This document shows, in pieces, positions 33,961 to 41,966 of a stretch of DNA of 64,000 nucleotides. Made by a program: the position numbers and the translations under genes. Each line of letters begins with the position of its first letter. The first letter of the stretch is position 1. The DNA lies in assembly GCA_017416185.1 (NCBI GenBank), contig JAFQDF010000003.1:45460-109459 (forward strand). The letters run 5' to 3'. The notes below the pieces were generated by a model. That model saw nothing but the letters and a program-made list of their open reading frames with translations. It did no database searches and was not told the origin of the DNA. This DNA is from Clostridia bacterium (lineage in GTDB: Bacteria; Bacillota; Clostridia; Oscillospirales; CAG-272).

Positions 33961-34944
33961 TTAAGCGTAGAGATAAACAGATTCATCAATACGTATCTCA
34001 CCGGTTTCTGTGTTTTCCCATACTGCATATAGGTCAAGGTCCCAGGGGATTTCATATGCCGTTTTAAAGTCATCTTCGGTCAATATTCTGTCACTGACAC
34101 GGTCATACCAACCCACAAAGCGGGCATTTAATAAGGGAAAATAGCGGCAACCATCGGCTATCGGGTAACCCCCGACAGCTTTCTCAAGGGTCTGACCTTC
34201 TTTGTATATATATACGGTGTCAAAATCACCGATATTATTGGAAGAATAGTGATAATGGAAGTAAATATTGTTGTAATAGCTTATCGGAATGTCTACGTCT
34301 CTTGCTTCGTCAAACGCCATAAGCATTCTTGCACATTGGGCACGGGTAGCATGACCGAAAGGGTCAAGGATTTTTTCATCGGAGTCCGTACTTTTAATTA
34401 TACCCGTTTCTACGGCCCAGCCGAGGCCGTCGGCCATCCAATCCTGCACGTTTTCGGCATCGGTATAATCCGACAGATCAGCCTTTTTCGAAACGTCAAT
34501 ACCGAGCTTATCGGCATAGAGATAAAGGAGTCTTGCAAGGGCGGCACGCTGAATCGGCTGACCGATACCGAATACCCCCTCGGAAACACCCGCAACCAGT
34601 CCGTTTTCCACAGCCCAGCTTATGACTCTGCTGTACCACCTTCCGTCGGGGACGTCTTTCATACCGCTGTCTTTTCCGGTATAGGGCAAGCTCCCATCAG
34701 ATATATTAAAAAGTATCATAACGAACTGTTCTCTTGTCAATTCATCGTTGGGATAAAATTTTCCGTCCGGCATTCCGTGGATATAACTCTTATAATAACA
34801 GTATTCCACCGATTCGTAGAACCAGTTACCCGGTCCGGCATCATAAAAGGCAGGGGCGGGCACCGCCATAACCTCAAAAATACCGATCGATGCGGTCATG
34901 CTGAATATAAGCAATAAAGCTGTGATTTTTTTTAAGGTTTTCAT
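33961..34944 (-). CDS. SLH-domain protein with InlB-type repeat
   Basis: 327 residues from the ATG at 34944, which lies 6 nt after AAGGAGGG; the ATG at 34950 abuts that site. A signal peptide is followed by three SLH modules (~30-215) nearly identical in parts to those of the downstream SLH gene (RAALARLLYLYADK, RAQCARMLMAFDEA). The last ~90 residues resemble a Listeria-Bacteroides (InlB B-) repeat, with FVGWYDRVSD and LYAVWENTETG. Probably a small wall-anchored surface protein; a recent paralogue of 31342-33921 in its SLH part. Confidence 0.87.
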   Translation of the reverse strand: MKTLKKITALLLIFSMTASIGIFEVMAVPAPAFYDAGPGNWFYESVEYCYYKSYIHGMPDGKFYPNDELTREQFVMILFNISDGSLPYTGKDSGMKDVPDGRWYSRVISWAVENGLVAGVSEGVFGIGQPIQRAALARLLYLYADKLGIDVSKKADLSDYTDAENVQDWMADGLGWAVETGIIKSTDSDEKILDPFGHATRAQCARMLMAFDEARDVDIPISYYNNIYFHYHYSSNNIGDFDTVYIYKEGQTLEKAVGGYPIADGCRYFPLLNARFVGWYDRVSDRILTEDDFKTAYEIPWDLDLYAVWENTETGEIRIDESVYLYA

Positions 34945-35117
34945 TATCATCCCTCCTTGTCTATATTTTACTATATTTTACTATATTTTGCAAGATGTTT
35001 GTGCAATATATAATAACAAAACTGTTAATATTTTAACAATTTGAATTTTTAAGGCGAATAACAGGAAAATTACAGGAAAATAACAAGATAAACTTAAAAT
35101 AATGTTGAATTTTCAAT
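34945..35117. other. AT-rich intergenic stretch
   Basis: Contains repeats of CTATATTTTA (34962-34990) and poly-AT sequence. No gene was seen. It probably contains the promoter of the SLH gene on the minus strand. Confidence 0.4.
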
Positions 35118-35214
35118 TTACGAAGTATAATTCTTATAAATAGGAATTCTACTACCTATAATTGTACAGGTTTTACTCCTGTATGTCAAGGGAAATAGGA
35201 AGTATAATTCCTAT
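35118..35214 (+). promoter_or_regulatory. Operator cluster upstream of the XRE gene at 35239
   Basis: Best site ATAGGAAGTATAATTCCTAT (35195-35214): arms ATAGGAA / TTCCTAT with a 6-nt centre that includes a TATAAT -10. A second site at 35140-35159 (ATAGGAA-N6-TACCTAT) and a third, degenerate, at 35118-35137 have the same layout. The same 20-mer with one change lies before the giant secreted gene (39994-40013). Autoregulation by the XRE protein is inferred. Confidence 0.75.
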
Positions 35215-35238
35215 AGTAGTATTTTTGGAGGATTATAA

Positions 35239-35568
35239 ATGCTGATTTTTGATTCAAGGGAAATAGGGAAGAAGCTTTTAGGATACCGAAAGCGTATGGG
35301 AATGACACAGGCGGAGGTTGCCGAAGCTGCAGGGCTGAGCGACCGCACCTATGCCGATATCGAAAGGGGGAGCGCTAATATGCGTACCGAGACCTTACTT
35401 CATATATGCGAGGTGCTTCATATAACCCCGGACGAGATACTTACCGAGGAAAGCGAGGCTCTGGCTGAACAACAGTTGGAGCTTATGACGCGTCTTAACG
35501 CCTGTTCGCCTAAGGACAGACAGACTGCGCTTACACTGTTATCGGTATATCTTAAATCATTGGATTAA
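35239..35568 (+). CDS. XRE family regulator, likely repressor of the giant secreted protein
   Basis: 109 residues, with a helix-turn-helix at ~10-65 (RKRMGMTQAEVAEAAGLSDR, then ADIERGSANMRTETLL) and a C-terminal helical tail. TGGAGG precedes the ATG. Its promoter overlaps one to three copies of ATAGGAA-N6-TTCCTAT. Two more copies flank the promoter of the 1431-residue gene transcribed toward it, so it probably controls that gene and itself. The effector is unknown. Confidence 0.88.
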   Translation: MLIFDSREIGKKLLGYRKRMGMTQAEVAEAAGLSDRTYADIERGSANMRTETLLHICEVLHITPDEILTEESEALAEQQLELMTRLNACSPKDRQTALTLLSVYLKSLD

Positions 35569-35593
35569 AAAAAGCGGTTTACACCGCTTTTTT
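35568..35593. terminator. Terminator of the XRE gene
   Basis: Stem AAAAAAGCGGT / ACCGCTTTTTT, loop TTAC, immediately after the stop codon. Confidence 0.85.
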
Positions 35594-35602
35594 AAACATA
35601 TG

Positions 35603-35680
35603 GGAAATTGCGTTGGGGCGTGTGATTTGTATCACTACACAAACGAGCGCAGTATGGGTGGGGCAACTTGCCCCTTTTTT
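35603..35680 (+). repeat. Terminator-associated repeat, copy B (best preserved)
   Basis: GGAAATTGCGTTG, GGCGTGTGATTTGTATCAC, ACACAAACGAGCGC and AGTATGGGTG, then GGGGCAA-C-TTGCCCC with T6, a complete second terminator. The inner GTGAT-TTGT-ATCAC can form a stem; copy A keeps it as GTGAT-TTGT-ATTAC with a G-U pair. It lies between convergent genes, 9 nt after the XRE terminator. Confidence 0.85.
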
Positions 35681-35683
35681 AAT

Positions 35684-38600
35684 TTAATGGATATTTACCG
35701 TTACGGTAAATGACTTTGTTCCGCCTACGGTGACGGTGACCTGAGTAGTACCGAAGCCTACGGGGGTGATGACACCCATATGGTCCACACGGATTATACT
35801 TGTATCATATCCGCTGTAGGTTACCGGATATGCAGAAGGAGTAAATATCGCCTTATCAAGGGGATCGTTGAAGGCTTCGCCTATGAGACCGCCATAGGTT
35901 TCGACGATACCCTTTATCATATAGCTGTGAAGCATATTACCGACGGAAATATTGACAGTGGGGTTCCAAGGTCTGAAGGAGTATATTCCCGACGAGGCTG
36001 TATCAGAGCCTACGGGTCTTACGTCTACCGTAAACGTAACGTAGAATTTATCCATATAAGTCATCGTTACAAGAGTTCTTCCTGCCTTCAGTGCAGTTGC
36101 CCGCGTGCCGTCAAATGTCACGATATCGGTATCATAGTCCGAAAATACAAGATTTTCGGTGTCGGTTATAAGATACCTTCCCATCTTATCGTCAAATTTG
36201 AAGCCGTTGACGGTGAAGCTCTCTCCTTCGGTTGCTATATAATAGTGAGGATCGGTGGTAACTCCCATAGTGTAACGCTCTGTTATGAGGGGAGTATACA
36301 TTACGGTGTCGGGGGTACCTCTGTCCTTATTAAGATCGGGATATTTTGTGAGATTCAGAGTGATCGGAGCCATACGCGTAGCCCAACATCCCCAGTTATT
36401 GCCGTATGCATAGGCGATATACAGCTTGTCGGTGTTGCTGTCGAATGTTCCGTCGGGACCGCCTGAGATACCGTTGTTCATAGCGTAAGCCTTGAGATTG
36501 GTGGGGGCTCTGCCCGACTCTCTGAAATTAAGTCCGTCCTCGGAGGTGAACAGTGCCATATAGCAGTTATCGGTGTTGCTGTTTACTATAGCCGCCGCAA
36601 TAAACTTACCTGTTGCTCTGTCATACTTAACGTCTGCCGCTGCCTGTGCGTTGCCCCATTTCAGTGCAACGCCTTGGTATTCTACGGTAGCAGGCCAGTT
36701 TTCTGCGGTTGCATCTGCCGTTGCCATAAGGGTATACTGTCCGGTTTCGCATTTAAGTGAATAGTAGATATATAAGTTATCATCTACCTTGACAAAGCTT
36801 ACCTCACCCAAGCCCCACTGATCACCGTGGCCGTCATAGGTTACAAAGGGAGAAGGTGATCCTCCCCATGTGCTGCCGTCCCATTTTTCGTAAGGGCCGT
36901 CGGGATCCTTGCTTCTTGCAACGTAAGCGTGGTTTGAGTAGCCCGCCTTGTCAAGGGTAGATGTATAACCCAAATAATAATAACCGTCAAAATATATCGC
37001 TCCGGGGTCACAGACCGAAAGACGGTCCTCGGAAAGTCCGGTGGGGGAGAGAACTATTTTCTCCTTCGACCAGGTCCTGCCGTTATCGTCGGAATGCTTA
37101 TAGGTGAAGTAGTCAAGCTCGTCCGACTCATTACTTCCGGTACAGGAGAACCAGGCGTCCATTCTGCCGTCTCCGTAGTCTATGATGCTGGGTCCGTATC
37201 GGTAATCGTAGCCTGTCAGCCTGTCGGGAGTATAGATATCCCAACCTGTGTTGTCAATGGATAATTCAAAGGATTCCTTGACGTTGTAATCAACGAATGC
37301 TATCGCAGGCATCTTGTGGGAATTACAGAGGTTACGGTTAAAGGGATGATTCTGCTCTGTTCCTCTGCCGTAGCGTATACCGTAGAGAGGAAAGCTGCCT
37401 GCATCTACCGTCAGAGTGTCGGTGTCCGTGATTATTTTTCCTTCGTGCTTTATCCATTCACTTACGCCGTTGTTGTCTATAAGGATCTCAAGTCCGATAA
37501 CGCTGCCGCTGTCATCAGAGGTGGTAAGACCCTTTCCTGTGTTATCGAAATATATGTATGCCTTGGAATTGCTTATATATTCAACTCTGTTTACCGTAGG
37601 TCCGCAGACCTCGTTCAGATCTCCTTGTCCAAAGCTCTTTGCCAATACGGCATCGCAAAGACGGTAAGCGTAGAGATGCTTTACGGGAGCATCAAGGCTG
37701 TTCTGCCAGCCGCCGTCAAACCAGAGATCGGAGGAAGAAAGTATATGGCAGTTATCAAGTAACTGTGAAACACAACCAAGCTCTGTTCTCAAAGCACCGA
37801 TATCGGCGTATGAGTTTATACCGTTATTGGAGTAACAGGCAGGCATCTCAAAGAGATAAACGGGGAAATCAGAGTTTCCGAAGCTATGCCTGTAATATTC
37901 CATAAGCTCTGCAAACTGATCGGCAAAACCGTTTGAGTGCTGTGAGCCGAACACCTCGCGGGTGTTGTACTGATCCGATTCATCCTGTGCCCAGACTATA
38001 CCCGCAACCGAAAATCCGCTTAAAGGAGCTATCTGCTGATTGTATGCAAATCTGGTCTTTACCTCAGGCTTTTCGATAGCCGCAAGCTTATAGTGATATA
38101 GGCCGTCCGAGCCGAGAAGGTCGTGTCCCCACTTGTCTGCAAGCTCCTTTGGAGCAAAGGTGATAAGGGGCTGATCCTCGGCATCTATCTCGATGATACC
38201 GATAGGGACATCGGTCTTTTCGGTCATATTATAAGCGAACATATAACCGAGAGCAGAGAACACCTTACTGCTTACAGACTCTCTGTCATAGGCGGCATCT
38301 GCAGGTGTAAAGGATGCATATCTGTTTATCTGTGCGGCGATATCCGAGGGCTTCATCCAGTACGCACCGTTGTAAACATCGGTAAACACGGTGTCCGAGC
38401 CCTGTGCCACACTGCCTGTAAGCGAAGAATAATCCTTTGAAGAAATACGGTAGAAGCGCATATTTCTGTTGTCGATGTAATCTACAGAAAGCTCGCTTTG
38501 TCTACCCATAAGAGAAAGGTCAAGTATAAGCTCGCCCATAGAGTAGTAAACGTAAGATTGTCCCATAACGTAGTATACGTCGCCTATAAGAACATTATAA

Positions 38601-39979
38601 AGCGAAATACTCTCATTCCTGCCGGATACGGTAAGGGTCTGTCCCTCGGCAGTATAAGAAAACGTCTTATCAAAGGTAGCCTTCCAGTTTCCGTATTCAT
38701 CAACCTTGGCGATAGCATATTCACCGTTGAAATCAACCCTTACTTTGCCGCTGTCAGGGTCAGCCGTTCCCCATACCGAAAGAGGCTCGTCACGCTGAAG
38801 CACCATATCGCTGTTGAAGGCACAGGAGATATGAACGCCCGTTGCGGTAGGCTCGTTCGATTCCACGGTCATTATGTAATAGTTGTAGCTGTCATCATCA
38901 TATTGTACACAGAAGGTATATACCCCCTCGGCAAGTGTCACCGTGACAGCTCCGTTTTCAATAGCATCTGATTTCAAAACCTTGGAATCAGGTGCTTTTT
39001 TTATCTCCGAGGAGCTTGCGTACTCACCTTGTGCGTAGCGTATCATTACAAGTCCGTCAAGCTCGGAAAATGAGATCTTGTCGTTATCCTGCACTACCGT
39101 AGGTGTTTTCTTCTGTACGTTATAATGGAATACCTTGATATATCCGTTGTTGTATTCAACTACTATAGTGACGATACCCTCATCACGGTACTGGAGCATA
39201 TATTCCTCTGCGTTCTTGATGACCGCCTTGTTTGAGAAGTTACGGGCACCGGGCGCTCGCTTGGTGTCTCCGGGAGTATAATACTCGCCGTAGGCGGTAC
39301 GGATGACCTTGATATCCGGAATATTCTTAACCGTCACCTGCAAGCCGTTGGTTACAAATACAGGCTCGTCCACCGTCAGATCTTCGTGGAATATATATTC
39401 GCTTCCGTCATTGTATCTTACGAGAACCGTATGAACTCCCGGCTCTGAAACAGTATAGGTATAGCTATGCTTACCTGCCATCTTCGTATCGGTAACACGG
39501 ACGATATATCCGTTATTTTTTATTTCGTTATAGCTTGAATACTCTCCCTTGGCTATAAAGAAATCCTTTGCATTATAGAGTCCGTCTACGGTTATCTTTA
39601 CCCCGTAAGCCGTTACCTTGGGAACAAAATTGGTTATATCAATAGTTTTGATATAGTTCGTTCCGTCCTGCATACGGATCCAGAAACTGTATACACCGCC
39701 GTCGGGCATTTCGTAAGTAAATACACCGTCAGCGGTATTTTTAATAACCACCGCATTGGACAGGGCAACGTTGCCCTCAGCATTTCTTATTTCGGTCGTG
39801 GTGCTGTATTCACCGAGGACAAATCTGATGTCCTTGATGCCGGCAGCTTCGGTTATTCTTACGGTATAGTTATCTACCGTAACCGCAGGTTCTGCTGCGG
39901 CAAACGAATTGAAAGCCATTATGCACATTAAGGTACACACAATCGTAACAAAACATAAAACAGGAATAATACGCTTCAT
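35684..39979 (-). CDS. Giant secreted esterase/glycosidase-like protein with surface repeats
   Basis: 1431 residues. Signal peptide (~1-27); four ~85-residue repeats (~30-375; pattern GEYxTxxEIKxA then VRYNDG) also present at the end of the protein at 59573-63871; a sialate O-acetylesterase-like SGNH region (~385-880) with MVLQRDEPLSVWG and GQSYVYYSMG (putative Ser475), but the usual DIHP is replaced by a divergent LDAPVKH; a five-bladed propeller region like GH43 (~900-1235: CDPGAIYFDGYYYLGYTST); and one or two Ig-like BIG2 domains (~1270-1431). Probably acts on complex glycans. No SLH or sortase motif. The promoter is flanked by two operator copies. Confidence 0.82.
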   Translation of the reverse strand: MKRIIPVLCFVTIVCTLMCIMAFNSFAAAEPAVTVDNYTVRITEAAGIKDIRFVLGEYSTTTEIRNAEGNVALSNAVVIKNTADGVFTYEMPDGGVYSFWIRMQDGTNYIKTIDITNFVPKVTAYGVKITVDGLYNAKDFFIAKGEYSSYNEIKNNGYIVRVTDTKMAGKHSYTYTVSEPGVHTVLVRYNDGSEYIFHEDLTVDEPVFVTNGLQVTVKNIPDIKVIRTAYGEYYTPGDTKRAPGARNFSNKAVIKNAEEYMLQYRDEGIVTIVVEYNNGYIKVFHYNVQKKTPTVVQDNDKISFSELDGLVMIRYAQGEYASSSEIKKAPDSKVLKSDAIENGAVTVTLAEGVYTFCVQYDDDSYNYYIMTVESNEPTATGVHISCAFNSDMVLQRDEPLSVWGTADPDSGKVRVDFNGEYAIAKVDEYGNWKATFDKTFSYTAEGQTLTVSGRNESISLYNVLIGDVYYVMGQSYVYYSMGELILDLSLMGRQSELSVDYIDNRNMRFYRISSKDYSSLTGSVAQGSDTVFTDVYNGAYWMKPSDIAAQINRYASFTPADAAYDRESVSSKVFSALGYMFAYNMTEKTDVPIGIIEIDAEDQPLITFAPKELADKWGHDLLGSDGLYHYKLAAIEKPEVKTRFAYNQQIAPLSGFSVAGIVWAQDESDQYNTREVFGSQHSNGFADQFAELMEYYRHSFGNSDFPVYLFEMPACYSNNGINSYADIGALRTELGCVSQLLDNCHILSSSDLWFDGGWQNSLDAPVKHLYAYRLCDAVLAKSFGQGDLNEVCGPTVNRVEYISNSKAYIYFDNTGKGLTTSDDSGSVIGLEILIDNNGVSEWIKHEGKIITDTDTLTVDAGSFPLYGIRYGRGTEQNHPFNRNLCNSHKMPAIAFVDYNVKESFELSIDNTGWDIYTPDRLTGYDYRYGPSIIDYGDGRMDAWFSCTGSNESDELDYFTYKHSDDNGRTWSKEKIVLSPTGLSEDRLSVCDPGAIYFDGYYYLGYTSTLDKAGYSNHAYVARSKDPDGPYEKWDGSTWGGSPSPFVTYDGHGDQWGLGEVSFVKVDDNLYIYYSLKCETGQYTLMATADATAENWPATVEYQGVALKWGNAQAAADVKYDRATGKFIAAAIVNSNTDNCYMALFTSEDGLNFRESGRAPTNLKAYAMNNGISGGPDGTFDSNTDKLYIAYAYGNNWGCWATRMAPITLNLTKYPDLNKDRGTPDTVMYTPLITERYTMGVTTDPHYYIATEGESFTVNGFKFDDKMGRYLITDTENLVFSDYDTDIVTFDGTRATALKAGRTLVTMTYMDKFYVTFTVDVRPVGSDTASSGIYSFRPWNPTVNISVGNMLHSYMIKGIVETYGGLIGEAFNDPLDKAIFTPSAYPVTYSGYDTSIIRVDHMGVITPVGFGTTQVTVTVGGTKSFTVTVNIH

Positions 39980-39993
39980 ATTATTTCCCCTCC

Positions 39994-40067
39994 ATAGGAA
40001 GTATAGTTCCTATATTATACAGTTAAACCTCCTATTTGTCAATAAAAATAGGAAGTTTGGTTCCTGT
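39994..40067 (-). promoter_or_regulatory. Promoter of the giant secreted gene with two operators
   Basis: Minus strand: TTGACA (40042-40037), 17 nt, TATAAT (40019-40014). ATAGGAAGTATAGTTCCTAT (39994-40013) begins directly after the -10, covering the start site. ATAGGAAGTTTGGTTCCTGT (40048-40067) ends 5 nt before the -35. Both match the sites at 35118-35214. The geometry suits repression by looping or cooperative binding. Confidence 0.82.
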
Positions 40068-40083
40068 GGGAAAATAAAAAGAA

Positions 40084-40151
40084 GCATTTTGACCGTTAAG
40101 GTCAAAATGCCTCATTAATTCTGCATTCTGCATTCTGCACTCTGCATTATT
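40084..40151. repeat. One-sided heptad element H4
   Basis: An 11-bp hairpin (40084-40094 with 40100-40110, arm GCATTTTGACC) is followed by four CTGCATT/CTGCACT heptamers (40121-40151). No left arm was seen. It overlaps the last codons of the ligase-like gene and may serve as its terminator. Confidence 0.65.
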
Positions 40152-41343
40152 CTGTGGTGTAATTATCAAAGTATCCCTGAATAAACACGATAGGTGTACC
40201 CTTATCACCCGAGCCTGAGGTCAGGTCACAGAGAGAACCGATAAGGTCGGTGAGCTGACGGGGTGTGGTACCCTCGGATGCCATCTTACCAACAAGGTTT
40301 CCGTCTTTTTCAACGATCCTTTCCTTGATAGCCTCCTTAAGTGCGTCACCGGAAAGGTCGGAGAAGTCGTTGTCTGCAAGGTACTTAAGCTTAAGCTCGT
40401 TGGGTGTACCCTCAAGACCTGAGGTGTAAGCAGGAGAAACGATGGGGTCTGCAAGCTCCCATATCTTACCTACGGGATCCTTGAATGCGCCGTCACCGTA
40501 TACCATAACCTCAATTTTCTTACCTGTAGCCTTGAGGAGCTTTTCCTGAATTGCGTCAACCACGGGCTGACAGTCGCGGGGGAAGAGCTTTACCTGATCC
40601 TCGGTAGCCTTGTTGGAACCGAGCAGACCGTAATCCGCATTGTAACCGCTGCCGTCGATAGACTCGGTCATAATGTCATCAAGACCGAGAACGGTCTCGC
40701 CACCGTTAGCCTTAAGGATCCTCTTGGTACGGGCTCTGGTATGGATGTCACAGCAAAGCACGTTCTTGGTATAGTCAAGAATTGCCTTGGGATTGTTAGC
40801 AAAGATTATTTCGCAGTCTGCACCGCAGTCGCGGATGAGACCCTCGTAATATTCAACGTAGTCAACGCCGGTGAAGCGGTGCTTTTCGTAGCCGAAAAGC
40901 TCACGGTATTTTTCAAGAGTAAGAACGTCCTTATAAGGATCAACTCCCTTTTCGTCCATAGCGTCTATGGAGATAAGGTGGTTACCTACCTCGTCGGAAG
41001 GGTAGGAGAGCATAAGAACGATCTTCTTTACACCTTTAGCGATACCGCGCAGGCAGATAGCAAATCTGTTACGGCTGAGTATGGGAAGGATAACGCCGAT
41101 GGTAGCATCCTCTCCGAACTTTGCCTTAATATCTGCCGCAATATTATCAACCGTAGCGTAGTTGCCCTGTGCTCTTGCAACTATAGCCTCGGTCATAGCA
41201 ACAATATCTTTGTCGTGGAACTCAAAGCCTGCGTCCTCGGAGGCCTCAAGTACGGAATTGGTGACGATCTCAACTATATCGTCGCCCTGTCTGATGATGG
41301 GTGCGCGAACACCTCTGGAAACTGTACCGATAGTACGTGCCAT
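40147..41343 (-). CDS. CofE-like (F420-0:gamma-glutamyl ligase family) protein
   Basis: 398 residues from the ATG at 41343, which has AAAGGAG 8 nt upstream; an in-frame ATG 96 nt earlier falls in AT-rich promoter-like DNA. It belongs to the F420_ligase family, with RGVRAPIIRQGDDIVEIV at the N-terminus and MVYGDGAFKDPVGKIWELADP late. True CofE adds glutamates to coenzyme F420 and is about 250 residues. This longer Clostridial branch occurs in bacteria without known F420, so the real substrate is unknown; an amide ligase acting on another acid is a reasonable guess. Confidence 0.82.
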   Translation of the reverse strand: MARTIGTVSRGVRAPIIRQGDDIVEIVTNSVLEASEDAGFEFHDKDIVAMTEAIVARAQGNYATVDNIAADIKAKFGEDATIGVILPILSRNRFAICLRGIAKGVKKIVLMLSYPSDEVGNHLISIDAMDEKGVDPYKDVLTLEKYRELFGYEKHRFTGVDYVEYYEGLIRDCGADCEIIFANNPKAILDYTKNVLCCDIHTRARTKRILKANGGETVLGLDDIMTESIDGSGYNADYGLLGSNKATEDQVKLFPRDCQPVVDAIQEKLLKATGKKIEVMVYGDGAFKDPVGKIWELADPIVSPAYTSGLEGTPNELKLKYLADNDFSDLSGDALKEAIKERIVEKDGNLVGKMASEGTTPRQLTDLIGSLCDLTSGSGDKGTPIVFIQGYFDNYTTE

Positions 41344-41504
41344 ATCTACATCTCCTTTGGAAGAGCGTCTTTGCCCTTCGATAAAATTGTGTTTTCTCAA
41401 ACAACGATATATTATATCATTATATTTTCCTATTTTCAATATTTTTTGCGAAAAAAATCACAATATGCAAAAAATTTAATTTTTGGAAATATTATCAGAA
41501 ACCG

Positions 41505-41562
41505 TTGACAAATTGTCGACACTTGTGTATAATAAAAGTGTAAACAAAATGTCTACACTTTT
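41505..41562 (+). promoter_or_regulatory. Promoter and BlaI-type operators
   Basis: TTGACA 41505-41510, 17-nt spacer, TATAAT 41528-41533. Right after the -10 comes an inverted repeat AAAAGTGTA (41534-41542) / TACACTTTT (41554-41562). A second palindrome TGTCGACA (41514-41521) lies in the spacer. Both resemble the TACA/TGTA dyads bound by BlaI/MecI. Confidence 0.82.
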
Positions 41563-41575
41563 GGAGGAGATAAAA

Positions 41576-41965
41576 ATGGCGATAAAAGAAAGATTAGCGG
41601 ATGCAGAGCTTGATATAATGAGAGTGCTTTGGCATTCCGAGAAGGCAATGAAGGCAAGCGAGATAACGAAAAGCCTGACCAAAAAGAGAGCCTGGACCCG
41701 TCAGACGGTGCACGTGCTTCTCTCAAGGCTTGAAAATAAGGGCTTTGTCAAGGCTGACCGCAGCGGCTACTATCATCTTTTTTCGGCAGCCGTTGAGGAA
41801 AGCGAGTACCTTGCGGGAGAATCGAGCCGTATGGTAAAGAAGGCGGGAAGCTCGGTACATTCTTTGCTTGCATCACTTATCGAGGCGGATGAGCTGTCGG
41901 ATGAGGATATAATATCCATCTCGGATATGCTCAACGCCAAGCGCAGAGAGATAGAGGGAGAATAA
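41576..41965 (+). CDS. BlaI/MecI/CopY family repressor
   Basis: 129 residues from the ATG at 41576 (GGAGGAG upstream). A winged helix (~5-75) with LADAELDIMRVLWHSEKAMKA and RQTVHVLLSRLENKGF, typical of BlaI, then a C-terminal dimerisation and cleavage region. In known systems the paired BlaR1/MecR1 protease causes BlaI cleavage and derepression. The M56 gene begins 1 nt after its stop. It most likely represses this four-gene operon via the dyads in its own promoter. Confidence 0.93.
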   Translation: MAIKERLADAELDIMRVLWHSEKAMKASEITKSLTKKRAWTRQTVHVLLSRLENKGFVKADRSGYYHLFSAAVEESEYLAGESSRMVKKAGSSVHSLLASLIEADELSDEDIISISDMLNAKRREIEGE

Positions 41966-41966
41966 A

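Noticed and set aside
35165..35182. ACAGG-N7-CCTGT as a fourth XRE operator
   Set aside because: Spacing between half sites is 3 nt shorter than in the other sites and the core GTATA is absent.
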